A DNA stretch of 64,000 nucleotides. It comes from Rhynchopus sp. YZ270_cl-10. Lineage: Eukaryota; Euglenozoa; Diplonemea; Diplonemida; Diplonemidae. Under the pieces are notes generated by a model. It was not told the DNA's origin, did no database searches, and saw only the letters and a list, made by a program, of their open reading frames with translations. Shown piece after piece: positions 33,763 through 44,407 of the stretch (positions within the stretch are counted from its first letter, which is position 1; each line of letters begins with the position of its first letter). The position numbers and the translations under genes are program-made. The stretch lies in NCBI GenBank assembly GCA_964035575.1, contig OZ037904.1, positions 248,001-312,000 on the forward strand, read 5' to 3'.

Positions 33763-36453
33763 TCACCAATAGCGTGACACCGGCTTCGATGAGCCTCCTG
33801 CAGAAGAGGGTGCGTGCTCTGAGAAGGCTGTGTAGGCTGTGCTGGCGTTGCTGTAGTGGGAAGAGTTCTCGTAGTGGGAGGAGGAAAGGGAGGACTGGGT
33901 TACAGAGGACACCTCTGGTGAGAGCTCTGCACTGCCTCCTCCACCTCCACCGCCACCACCACCCCCGCCGCCACCTCCACCCTCCTTCTCCATCTCCCGC
34001 AGGGTTTCTTGCTTTTCAGTGCGTACCACGCTTGATGCCTTGCAATGCCACAACGTTAGCATCGCATCTGCCCCTACAGAACACAATACGGATCCACTCG
34101 GACTCAAAGAAATTCCGTAAATTACCTTTTCATGCCCTCCCGAGAACGTTCCGTTCCGTGCCCCGGTCACCCAATCCCAGACAACAACGTTGGTGAGGGA
34201 TGCGCAGAATAGCGTACCACCGTCGTGGCTCCAGAGAACCTCTTCGCATGCTTCAGTACGTTTTCCTGGCATGACTAAGGTCTTTTTCTTTTTACAGCAT
34301 GAGTCGTAGATGTGTACATTCTTCTCTGCTCCACAGGAGGCAAATACCAACTCCTTTTTGGACGGCCTCAACGCAACGCTTCTGCAAGAAAGAAGATGTG
34401 GTCGGTCCACCTTCGCAGGGCTCCCCCACCGCTCCAACCGTTCATCAAAATCTGCTGGCACTGCAGCTTTCTCCAAATCCAATGGAAATGCGGTCAGCAC
34501 CAACTTATTCTTTTGCCCCACCAACATCAAATCCGGGTGTTTATTCCCCCTCGACCATATAAAGCTGTGCTGCGGAATCGCCTTCTCCTGTAGGATGGGG
34601 ATGACGTGCTCCTTCAGAAGTGTTTTCTTTTCTGTATTGTAGACCTGAATTGTTCTGCCATTGGTGTATACAAAGAGAAGATGTTGGCAGGTAGGATGCC
34701 AGCGGACGTTGATATAGTTTGATGTGCCCTGGATTTTCCAGGGTTGCTTCGCACCGTATGGGGTGGTCCATACGAGAACGCATGTTTGGTGGCGGCCTCC
34801 GATTCTTTTATTGGATGCGCAAGCTGCCGCAAGCTTCTCCCCTTTGCAGTCGAATGCAACGTGTTTTGGGCTGAATTCTGCGTTCGGCAAGGCAACTCCT
34901 GGACCGCATAATGCAGTGTCGTATAGTAGAATGGTGTCAGGATACTCACCCCAGGTGACCAAACGGGAGTCATCAATTGGGTCGAACATTACCCCAGAAA
35001 ATGCGGTGTCGGCTCGAAGAGTCCCACTCACACCACTAAAATCTGTCAACGAAATGCGATACTCTGTCGCAGACGTAGTAGATGACTGCAACAACTGCAC
35101 CACGGCCCCAGACCCCGTTTCTATCGATGGATTCCGCGAAATATCTAAACTATGCAAGCTCGGATGCGCTGTACACGTTGCGAGCATTGCGCATGATGCC
35201 TCTGTTATCCAATTATTTGACAGATCGATGTCTTTATAACGCATTCTCTGAAGCACACTACAAAACACATTCACAAAGTCGTCGTTCAGCTCTAATTCTC
35301 TTAGATCCAATGAATCCTGGGTTTGGTCTGATTTGAAGATTAACATCCGTTCGGCGACCTCAGGGGACTCTGCTTGCAGCGCTAACATCGCAGTATGATC
35401 AAAAGGATCCGACGGAAGCGGGACCGCCGTCTGACACAAATTAGGTAACCGTCTTAACGGACGAATCGCAGACAGCACCGTCGCCATGGTAGGTCTTTGC
35501 AATGGGTTGCGGCAGAAGCAAGGGGAGATAACATCGTCCCATACGACATCAGGACAGCCTCGAGGTCGTTGCAACGGGAATTTTTGTGAGACCATCGCTT
35601 CATGCAACAACCCCTTCGCGAGGTCCGGAACCTCAGGATATGGAATATCAGCGTAAGAGAAAACCTCCCATAGAAGCACCCCATAGCTCCATACGTCAGA
35701 TTTTCGTGAGGCAAGATTGTCGGAGAGAACTTCCGGGGCAGTCCAGCGAAGGGGAAAGACTGCAACCGGAACGCTCGCAGTGGCAGTAGGTATGGAAACA
35801 GACAAACCAAAATCGGCGACTTTACAGCAATCTCCTCCTTTCAGTACGTTGCGTGCCGCCATATCACAATGTAACAGATGCGCACAGTGCATCACATTAA
35901 GCCCAATCGCAACGTCTTCCGCCATTTTCAGCATATCCTGTACTAAGATTCTGCTTGGTGTATCACGTCGTGTTTTTAACCAATCCGAGAGACACCCATC
36001 GGAAATATATTCCATTACTAAGTAGTGTCGGTCGTGGTGCTGGACAAAGCCGTAGAATTGAACAACGTGCGCGTTTCGAAGAGACATCAGCCGGTTTTTT
36101 TCGGAGATGAAGGTTTCCAACGCTTTGTCGTAGCGCTTCTTCTCGGCGCCTGCGGAGGATTGGATTTCTTTTATTGCGCAGTCGCTTTCCTGCCAGACGC
36201 CTTTCCAGACCTCGCCGAATTCACCCTTGCCGATTAGTTCATGGAACGTCAATTCATCAAAGCTCGCTATCTGCTGCTCGCTTGACACTCCCGCGATGCA
36301 TCGATACGCGTGAACCGGGTCGCGGACGTCATTGTCAAGCATCGCCTTCGCCATCACCTCAAGCACCTTCAGCACTGCAGGGCGGCGTCTCTCGAAGCTG
36401 GCGCCATCCTCCCACAGACGGTGCAGGCTGGGGTACAAATCTTCTCGTTCCAT
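33763..36453 (-). CDS. protein kinase (TKL/TK-like) with LRR and beta-propeller
   Basis: Single 896-residue frame from ATG 36453. After a helical N-terminus, the kinase domain spans about residues 68-335: glycine loop GKGEFG (75-80), ATP lysine in CAIK (95), catalytic loop HCDMAARN (195-202), DFG (214-216), APE (239-241) and the DVWSYGVLLWE helix. The AARN loop and FPLRWTAPE segment resemble tyrosine kinases, yet HRD reads HCD, so the usual Arg is Cys. Residues about 395-450 hold leucine-rich repeats (DIDLSNNWITEASCAMLA, SLHSLDISRNPSIE). The remainder to about 860 is a WD40/eIF2A-like propeller (GEKLAAACASN, SPSGSVLCSVGADAMLTLW). A long glycine run lies near the C-terminus. It is probably cytosolic, and activity is likely but unproven given HCD. 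No membrane segment or intron is seen. Confidence 0.85.
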   Translation of the reverse strand: MEREDLYPSLHRLWEDGASFERRRPAVLKVLEVMAKAMLDNDVRDPVHAYRCIAGVSSEQQIASFDELTFHELIGKGEFGEVWKGVWQESDCAIKEIQSSAGAEKKRYDKALETFISEKNRLMSLRNAHVVQFYGFVQHHDRHYLVMEYISDGCLSDWLKTRRDTPSRILVQDMLKMAEDVAIGLNVMHCAHLLHCDMAARNVLKGGDCCKVADFGLSVSIPTATASVPVAVFPLRWTAPEVLSDNLASRKSDVWSYGVLLWEVFSYADIPYPEVPDLAKGLLHEAMVSQKFPLQRPRGCPDVVWDDVISPCFCRNPLQRPTMATVLSAIRPLRRLPNLCQTAVPLPSDPFDHTAMLALQAESPEVAERMLIFKSDQTQDSLDLRELELNDDFVNVFCSVLQRMRYKDIDLSNNWITEASCAMLATCTAHPSLHSLDISRNPSIETGSGAVVQLLQSSTTSATEYRISLTDFSGVSGTLRADTAFSGVMFDPIDDSRLVTWGEYPDTILLYDTALCGPGVALPNAEFSPKHVAFDCKGEKLAAACASNKRIGGRHQTCVLVWTTPYGAKQPWKIQGTSNYINVRWHPTCQHLLFVYTNGRTIQVYNTEKKTLLKEHVIPILQEKAIPQHSFIWSRGNKHPDLMLVGQKNKLVLTAFPLDLEKAAVPADFDERLERWGSPAKVDRPHLLSCRSVALRPSKKELVFASCGAEKNVHIYDSCCKKKKTLVMPGKRTEACEEVLWSHDGGTLFCASLTNVVVWDWVTGARNGTFSGGHEKVIYGISLSPSGSVLCSVGADAMLTLWHCKASSVVRTEKQETLREMEKEGGGGGGGGGGGGGGGGSAELSPEVSSVTQSSLSSSHYENSSHYSNASTAYTAFSEHAPSSAGGSSKPVSRYW

Positions 36454-38372
36454 TTCGAAAAAGAAAAAAAAGAAAAAAAAAAAACCGCCCCCCCCCCGTA
36501 CTGTGACACAAAAATTGGAGGAGGGTTTGGGGATTTTATGAAGATTCTTAAATTATTTTTGCGTTGTTTGGTGTGAATGGAGGGGTGCACAAAAAGTGCG
36601 CAAGAAGTGCGAATCACTCCCCTTCAGCCACCCCATCGTTGTTGTTTTTTTTTTTATATAAATAGTTGGAGTAGTGTAGTTGCCTTGGTTGTGTTGCGCA
36701 ATCTCCACTTTTCTCTCTCTTATTTTTTTGTCTAAGAACCACCTAATTTTGACCCGAGTTGGGGCGGTGTTTTGGCGGAAGGAAATTGCTACCGGGCAAT
36801 CAGGTGGGTGGAAGAAGAGCACAAAGAAGAGGGGAAGGCGGACTAGAGGAAAAATAGAGACGGGGGGGGACATTATTTATTTCTGGCAGCACATCACAGG
36901 GAGGGAGGGAGGGGAGAGAGGGGGTGGGTGGAACTCTTTGCTTATTTGAACCTGATTGGTTGTGTGGGCTGATATACAAAGCCCTCTCGTGTCAATGTAC
37001 CTTGGTGTGTAGACCCACAACGAAAGAAAACACCTATTTTCCAGTGTTCCATTTTTAACTTATTATTTTTTTTGACAATATCAAGTGCGCGCGGAGGGGT
37101 GGAAAGAGTTGTGGAGGTATCTGTCACAAAATGTGGAAAAAAAAAAAAAAATGCCTCAAACCGGTTTTTTTGGCCTACACCGGCTTTTATTTTTTCTCAA
37201 GCATGTACAAAAAATAAATAAGAGGGGGTAATGTGTCGGGGAGAAGATGAACGGGAGCGTGAAGGGAGGGAAGATCCCATTTGTAAAAACGGTGATTTTT
37301 CTTTTTCTACTACCGGCCAGATTTTTTTTTTTCTCGCTTTTTTTCTTTCTTTCCTTTTGTTTTTTTTGTTTTTGACCTTTTTTTAAAGACATGATAGTGC
37401 TTTGTAACTCGAATTATGTTTCTTTCATTAGGGCAAGGGTGGATCCTGGGGTAGCACGCCTGTAAAGACATGCAGAGAAACACTGTGAAGCAAACTGAGC
37501 AAAATTATACCAACTGATCTGTCCTTACGAAGCTACCACGCTGTCTTTTTTTTTGTTGACCGCAACCATTTAGGTTCTTTGCCTCAGTGGCGCAATGTGA
37601 AAATGGAGGGGGGGTTCAAAAAGAAAAAAAGCGTGGAGGAAAAGACAGATTGTTGGTTTTAACTGCAGTTTCCAATGACACTGCGTGTTTACAAAAAGGA
37701 GGGGAACGTGCACAACGTCGCTGCGGACGAAATCACACAAAAAGTAAAGAAAAGCTTACCGTACTTTCGTCGTACATAGTCACCTTGATCACATTCATAA
37801 ATACCACAACCGTAAAACTTCCAGAAAAAAAGTTCCGGAATTTTAACGGTACGTCTCTTTTACAGTTACGGTAATGAAATATGGGGCTCAAAAAAGAAGA
37901 AAAAAAAAACGATCAAGCGAACACAAAAAGGAAGCCCCGTTCTTTTTTGTGTGGAAATAAATAATTTGACAACGTACTGCGGCACTCCGCGGGTTATCCA
38001 ATAAAATAAAAGTTGAAAGTGCAAACGCCTCACCGTTCATCAGCACGCAGGCACTGGTTCTCGGGTTATCGAACCCAGAGAGCACTTCATTGGTATGCAA
38101 ATAAAACGACTGACATGTGTATGTGGACAGACGTACACATCGAAAAGAGCAGGGAGAGACCGGGGGAAATTATCTTTTTGTTTTATTAATGTCGACACCA
38201 CAAAACGCCTAAGGGGTGCCGAAGGACATCAGAAGATGCACGGTCCCCTATTGTCACTTTGGGGAAAAGTTTAACAAAAAAAAAACACGATCAAAAAAAT
38301 TGTAAAAACTTCCAACAGGGTGCATAGCTGAAGCCTGCACCACAAGCGGAACGGCACCAGCTTGGGAAACAC
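36454..38372. other. intergenic repeats, no gene
   Basis: Contains a MITE (36567-36637), a GTAGTGTAGTTGCCTTGG repeat at 36667 (also at 11073 and 42908), a family B copy near 36969 and a family A copy at 38010-38082. No protein-like frame was found. Confidence 0.6.
36567..36637. repeat. MITE of the GGTGTGGCTGA family, diverged copy
   Basis: Inverted ends TTGGTGTGAATGGAGGGG and CCCCTTCAGCCACCCCA with AAGTGCGCAAGAAGTGCG inside, related to the copy at 25316. Confidence 0.65.
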
Positions 38373-39182
38373 AGGGTTTTTTCTAGGGGGGGACGGGGGG
38401 GGACGGCGTCCCCCCCCAGATTTTGGGGGGAAACGCGTCCCCCCCCGGGGGGGGACGCATTTTGACTTGGGAAAAAAAGGATATGGGGGGTGGTTGGGGT
38501 CACCCGCACAGACCCCCCATTTGGGACACCACGTACGTAACCCGCACCAGAAAAAAAAGGGGAGGCAGGGAGTCGAGCGCGCGCGAAGTGCGTCTTATCC
38601 CCTTCCTGGCATCATTGTGAAGAGGATATAGCGAGGTGAAGTTTCAGACCGTGCCCCCAATTCACTCAATCTTTGCACCATTTGACGGACCGAACAAAGA
38701 GTGAAAAAATAAGGGATCGGCAAAAATCAAAAAAGTAGCGTACCGTGCGCCTGCGGCGCAACTCAAAACTTATGAGCGGAATCCCACAGCCCTCTACCAT
38801 AGTTTGGCTGTACAAATGTTCAATTTTAGGTCACAATTTTTTGAAATGTTGCGTACCGTGGCTTCGCCAGAAAGTTCTGATATCATGACCGCCGTTTCTT
38901 CTTGTACTGAGGGAAGGTTCCGTGGAACATGAGAAAAAGGGTTGGTTCTTGATGTACGTTACCATCCCACGTTATCACGTATTTACGTGAAATGAACGGG
39001 CTTTTTTGCGCGGAGCGCGAAAAATTTTGACCCCTTTTTGGACATATCTTCGCGGTTTTGGAAAAATTTTCCATGAAGATAAGCGGAAACCCTGCTTGCA
39101 CCTGCGAAAAAAAATTTTTTTTTTGGGTGGGTTTTTTGCGTCCCCCCCCAGATCTGAAAAAAAAAATCCTAGAAAAAACCCT
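38373..39182. mobile_element. hAT-like non-autonomous TIR element, 810 bp
   Basis: The left end AGGGTTTTTTCTAGG is inverted at the right end (CCTAGAAAAAACCCT). The direct repeat GGAAACAC flanks both sides (38365-38372 and 39183-39190), an 8-bp target-site duplication as in hAT transposons, whose ends are often CAGGG-like. Subterminal G/C runs (GCGTCCCCCCCCAGAT) occur at both sides. No transposase frame is visible inside. Confidence 0.75.
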
Positions 39183-39266
39183 GGAAACACACACAAAAAA
39201 AAAGGGGGCTGGGAGACAGTAGCATCGTGCTGCGCCATTTATTTTTCACTCCCTTCGCCCGCCCCC

Positions 39267-42200
39267 TTATTGATGCCATCTGTTGACGGTGGACCTGCGC
39301 TGCTGGTTGTGGTCGTGCACCCCGAACATCTCGCCGTACGGGTCCGCGGTATCCTGTGCACAAAGGATGATTTTTTTTTTGAAACGAAAATAACGAATGA
39401 TGGAGAAAACACAAAAGAGTCAGTCATACGTGGCGCCCTCCTCTCGTGAACCCGTCGAGGCGCATCAAGATATCTTCTATCTTCTTCTCCAGGTCTTCGA
39501 TGCGTATCGAATAGCCTCGCAGCTCCTTCGTGATCTGTGTGGGGGTGGGTGTTATTTGAGTAATCGACGAAAGGTCTAGGGGGGGGGCACCAAGAAACAA
39601 AACATACCCCCCTACAGAGCTTCTCGTTCCCCTGCTCGAGGTGCTTTGCAATCACGCCGAAGCTCTTCTTCAGGAACGGCGCAATGTCGAAGTTCTCGCT
39701 GTCTGTGCAGAGGCTTTGCCCGAGGGCAGGGGTGGTACACTTGCTTGCGTCGGAATGTTCAGCGTCACCGTCCTTCTTCTTGAAGGAGAAGAACCCTGTT
39801 GGCGGTGGCGGCGGGGCGACAGGTGGCACACCCACCACGGGGGGGGCGGGGGCGTTCGTTGCGGGGTGGAAGGGCGAGCTGGCAGCCTCGCCCCCAAGCG
39901 CTGACGTGGGCTCGGTGCTGCCGCTCCTGCCCTGCGACGAGGAGGCAGCAAGGATGTCAGGCTGCCCTGAGGAACGGGGCACGGGGTTCTCCCGGGTGTG
40001 CTTGTTCTGGCTCATGGAGAGCGAGAGGCGGCGCTCCCCTGTCAAAGGCTTTGCATTCGTCAGGACCGACCTCCGACGGCCGTCCGTCACCGCAGCAGCA
40101 GCATCTGCAAGCTTATCCTTAACCGGCACTGCATCGCCAGTCTTGGTATCACTCAGAAGCCCCTTAGAGCGTGCCTCCTGCTCCAAGCGTATCTGTATCT
40201 CGTCGTATTGCTTGAAGAGTCTTTGCACCTCACGGAAATCTAATCTAAAAAGATTGCAATAAGTCAACGCCTGAATCGAAGCAGTCCGCTTCAGCTCTGG
40301 TTTAAGAAGCGCGATTTCTCCGAAGAAATCACCGCGGATGATGGTTGCCACAATGCGCCCTTTTTGCCCAGAATGGCCCATATCGACCAGCTCCTCTTCT
40401 GGGGTCGTGACACCCCCGGGGACGATCACATCAGCGAAGCCGTGCATCATGAAGTACATTGCCGCGCCTTCCTCACCATGCGAGATGATGAAGTCGTAGG
40501 GCTCTGCGAAGGTCTGCTCCAGACAGTTTGCGACAGCAAGACGGCACTCCGAGGACAGATCCTGGAACATGGGGACAGTGGTCACGAGGTCCACCTTCAC
40601 GTAGAGCCCCACCTCACGTTGCATTGCCGGCGGCAGACGTTCCAGGGTATGTGCCAAGGAGGCTGCTGCATTCTGCTGCAATGAGTGGAACTGAAAGGAG
40701 AGCACCTCCTGCTGCAACATCCCCGGGATTTTGTAATGCTTCATGATAGCGAGGGTACCACGCATGGAGTCTTGGTTCTGCGCTTCGACATTCGACTTTA
40801 ATATGATAGCACTCATATTGGCAACCACGTGGCCCTGAAGGAGAAGGGAGAAGAGCATGACAAACGCTGCATACACAAATGACAGAGTAGAGTCTAGCGC
40901 CGCAGTGCCCTGTGTAGTCAGCAGCGACCAGACCCAGAAGAAGGAATAAAAATACTGTTCAAAGACGTCCGGTGCGCAAGAATCCTTTCCAAACGTAGGG
41001 CAGTTTGTGTCTGGCAGTGTCGAGGAGATGAGAAGCCTGAACAGCGTCAGAATATGCCCAATCACAATCATCTTGAACGCCAATCGGACCAACGGGACAG
41101 TCCAGAAGTAGAACCGCACAAAGGCAGGGTCCATCGTACCACGGTTCGTCAGATGGAAGAGCCCGCGGTATTTGAGCACCTTCAGCACCTTCACAAAGCT
41201 GAAGCCAATGAACAAAGTGTCGCTCTTGGTGAGATAGTAGATGCCGTGGTCCCAGGGCACAGCCACCAGCACGTCCACAGCCATGAGGCCGTTGAATAAG
41301 TAGTGCCGGATGATCTGGTAGCGCGACAGCACCAGGGAGAAGGAATCCTCCTCCTGCACCGCAGTGTTGATGTTCATTGCAATGTCGATGCCGTTCAGCA
41401 ACGCGACAAACAAATCCGCAATCAGCAAGTCAGACGACGGCGGGCCCTGTAGAAATGCAGCAGTTGTATACTAATACTCTATCTTTTATTTGAAAAAAAA
41501 CCCACCAACTAAGGGTAGAGGGCCGGACACTCAAAAGCGGTACTACAAAATGATAAAATCGACGCACATCAAAAATCCCTAAAATAAAGCAACATTTATT
41601 CCTCTCACGATGGGGATAAGACCTCAGGGACAATGCCATGACACACGAACCTAAAACACCGAAAAAACGCAACCTCAGAACAAAAAAGAGAGAGAAAAAG
41701 CAAAATCATACATCGACAGTCGCCCGCACAGACGGCACAATCACACAGTACACAATAATCTTGAGCACCATGACGTCCCACCATCTACGGTAGACGTAGT
41801 CTGGGGCGAAGCAGGGGAGGTCGTACAAGAGGGTGTAGATTCGTTCACGCGCCTTGATTTGACGGTCTGTGAGATACGCATCCTGGGCACGCTTCTTGTT
41901 GTCGCGCAGCACCTGCACGATGTCCTCAGCCTTGTTGGGTTTGTTCTTCTCGCGCTCGAGGTAGCCCTGCACCAGCTCGTAGAACAGCACAAACTCTTCA
42001 AAGTCCACGAACCCATCGCCGTCCGTGTCAATCTCGTCCATGACCTGCAGTAAGTCCTCCTCCCGCATCGCGGTGATGCCCAGGTCCGGTAGCAGCTTCG
42101 AGACCATCTCCGTCTGGTCCAGCTGCCCCGTCGAGGCGACGTCGTAAGAATCAAACAGCTTGCGCAGGTCTGCCAAATTGTCCGCCGCGATGATGACCTT

Positions 42201-42556
42201 TCTTGGCGAGTTCTGGTTCTGCGGGTTGGTGACGGTGTTGAGACGTCGCAGGGCCTCGACAGCAGCCTGCCTAGGGCTCCCAGGCCCGCCATTCTTGGGC
42301 GATTCTGAAGCGTCTGACTCTACTGAGGCTTCCTCCTGTGGTGTTGGAAGATGAAGTGGTGTTCACGATGGTGGGGATATGGGGGGATGTTCGGTTATAC
42401 AGTGACTCCGTGGTTGTTGAATTTTGAGAAAAAAAGAAGGGAAGAATGGTGTGGCTGAAGGGGGCTGATTGCGTACATTTTTTACGCCCATTCAGCCACA
42501 CCAAAGAAGCTTTTTTAAAACAAACATACCTCAAACTCAGGCAGGGTCGCCGACAT
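39267..42556 (-). CDS. EF-hand, cyclic-nucleotide-gated cation channel
   Basis: Five exons (42530-42556, 41712-42335, 39608-41446, 39430-39534, 39267-39353), all joined in phase 0, give 893 residues. The first exon encodes only MSATLPEFE. A canonical EF-hand loop, DTDGDGFVDFEE, precedes the first membrane helix, so Ca2+ may tune gating. Six helices follow. The pore reads LLTTQGTAALD, resembling the TTIGETP filter of CNG channels rather than GYG, so permeation is probably not K+-selective. A C-linker and cyclic-nucleotide domain follow with FGEIALLKPELKRTASIQA, where the binding Glu and Arg are kept. The C-terminus is long, Pro/Ser-rich and ends in a coiled coil (IEDLEKKIEDILMRLDGF) that may assemble subunits. 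Intron 1 contains a MITE (42447-42503). The last two joins are less certain than the others. Confidence 0.88.
42447..42503. repeat. MITE of the GGTGTGGCTGA family inside an intron
   Basis: TGGTGTGGCTGAA and TTCAGCCACACCA are perfect inverted ends of a 57-bp hairpin lying wholly within intron 1 of the EF-hand channel, so it is spliced out. Confidence 0.92.
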
Positions 42557-43303
42557 TACTTCGCGTTTCTCAGCCCACTTTACGTTGCAGGTGGTGGGAG
42601 ACACGACACTTCAGGGTCCTCGACAGCAAATCAAAAGTTAAAATGGACAAAGTAACCCGAAAATAGCAATAATATGCCGGCAAGGGGAGGGAAAGGGAAA
42701 GAAAAACAGCGAAAGAGAGAAACAAAAAAGGTGTCTTGAGCGTCGAAGCCCACGTCGGGCCCTTTGTGTAACAAGAGAGAGGAATAGGAACAAAAAGATG
42801 GAGGTGGTCCTCTAAGTCATGCTAGTTTGGTCTCCCTTGTTTGCCCTTTTTTGTTGTTGTGTTTCTGTATGAGGGGAGGTGGGTGATGAATATTTTGGTT
42901 TGATAAAATTGTTAAAGGTAGTGTAGTTGCCTCGGGTTGTGTTTGCCACAGTTTTGTGCAAATCTCCACCTTCTGGTTTAGTCGAAATCCGTGTGGTTTG
43001 TACTATTTTTTTTTGGGATTTATATTTGTCCCGATTGTATTTTGGTATCCAAATTTGGTGAAATTGCAATTATTTTGACTTTTTGATGCAAACCAAAAAA
43101 TCGTTTCCCCCAAACCCGGCATTTTTAGGGAAAATCTGGAGACTACAATCAACGTCACACCTACACCCATAGGTTACAGTCAATTTAAATAGGGGAGGGG
43201 AAATCGCATCACTTTTTTTTCTTTTTCTCGTCTCCCAAAAACCCACTTTATTTTGGGACAAGCCACTCCATTTTCCTTTTTTGATTCCAACTCTAGTCTA
43301 TGA
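42557..43303. other. intergenic DNA between channel and methyltransferase
   Basis: Holds the repeat GTAGTGTAGTTGCCTCGG at 42908, about 350 bp before the channel ATG; a related copy is about 214 bp before the kinase ATG (36667). Nothing else recognised. Confidence 0.5.
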
Positions 43304-44233
43304 TTATTCCCCTTCGAACACCTCTTCGGAGCCGATTGATGCAATCAACGCATTGCGATCTCTTACCAATTCATCAGTGTTGGCGCGCTCCGCTTTTTTG
43401 CAGCAGTTCGGGCTGAGGTCCACACCGACGGAGTTGCACCCGAGCGAATTCGCTACTGCAGCGATAGTACCGTGCCCGCAGAAGGGGTCCACGATGACCA
43501 CATCGTCACCTACATACCATTTGATAAACTCCACGCTCTTCATGACGGCAATTACCCCCATAGCCCGCGACCACATCAGTTGCCCTCTGTCCACCACATC
43601 AGGAAAGTTATGATACTTCACTGTCTTCTCCACAGCGTCTCCCTTCACAAAACAGAGCATGTGGGTGTACCCTGGACGTCCGATCTTTGCCACACCGCAT
43701 GGCACCGCTAATGCAATCTTATGCCAGAGGAGAGAGGCTTTTACTCCAGACCGTTCGACGCCACGGAATATGAGTTGCACTTTGGAGAGGGTGTCCTCTC
43801 GGTTCGCTCTGGTGTCTGTGTTGTGGAAGCATGCGAGCTGCCCTTCTGGGAGTTTCAACATAATTTTTGCGATTGCGTCAACAAACCATTCAGAGTATCC
43901 GTCATCTCCGAGGTCCAGCATTTCTTGAATATCAGGAAGACCGGTGAGAACGCTTCCCTGAAGCGCGTCAAGACCGTCCATCCAGGCAATCGCATCGCCG
44001 CACACAATACTCCTCGTCGCCTTCGACGCATCCAATTTCACTCTAGGAACATACGAATCTTTGCTCTCACTCCACAGTGACGTCTTTCCAATCAATCTTG
44101 CAGGAGTAGTATGTTGTTTCTTTGGGGAAGAAGAAGAGGAGGAAGAAGACGCAAACCTCCTTGCCGCACAAAGATACCCACAAGCACCGCCAATCAGAAC
44201 CCCACCTGCTCCAATGATAACAGGATATTCCAT
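43304..44233 (-). CDS. membrane-anchored SAM-dependent methyltransferase
   Basis: 309 residues from ATG 44233, no intron. Residues 4-26 are a hydrophobic segment (YPVIIGAGGVLIGGACGYLC) followed by Arg-Arg and a Ser run, consistent with a signal anchor or organelle targeting. The C-terminal third has the SAM-binding motif I VIVDPFCGHGTIAAVAN and the acidic loop GCNSVGVDLS. The expected catalytic PPY-type motif would sit earlier, as in permuted (beta-class-like) DNA/RNA amino-methyltransferases; at that place I see VLTGLPDIQEM, without PPY. So the fold is clear but the substrate (DNA, tRNA or other) and activity are not. An ATG further upstream (44431) would extend the protein through repeat DNA and is unlikely. 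Confidence 0.75.
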   Translation of the reverse strand: MEYPVIIGAGGVLIGGACGYLCAARRFASSSSSSSSPKKQHTTPARLIGKTSLWSESKDSYVPRVKLDASKATRSIVCGDAIAWMDGLDALQGSVLTGLPDIQEMLDLGDDGYSEWFVDAIAKIMLKLPEGQLACFHNTDTRANREDTLSKVQLIFRGVERSGVKASLLWHKIALAVPCGVAKIGRPGYTHMLCFVKGDAVEKTVKYHNFPDVVDRGQLMWSRAMGVIAVMKSVEFIKWYVGDDVVIVDPFCGHGTIAAVANSLGCNSVGVDLSPNCCKKAERANTDELVRDRNALIASIGSEEVFEGE

Positions 44234-44372
44234 TTTTTTTGTATAAACAAACCTTTGAATATAGACACTCCCAAAAAGGCTGTGCACCACTACACTCCTT
44301 TTAAGAGGGGGAGAGAGAGAAAGATCACTCAAAAAGTGTGTACCTATTGTGGGGTGATGGTTAATGCCTAGT

Positions 44373-44407
44373 GAGGGTAATTCTTGCGCAGAATATGGCC
44401 CTTGGAT
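44373..44407 (-). promoter_or_regulatory. conserved upstream motif, copy 4
   Basis: Minus strand: CAAGGGCCATATTCTGCGCA then AGAATTACCCTCACTAGGCA and TTAACC. It lies about 140 bp before the methyltransferase ATG. Confidence 0.5.
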
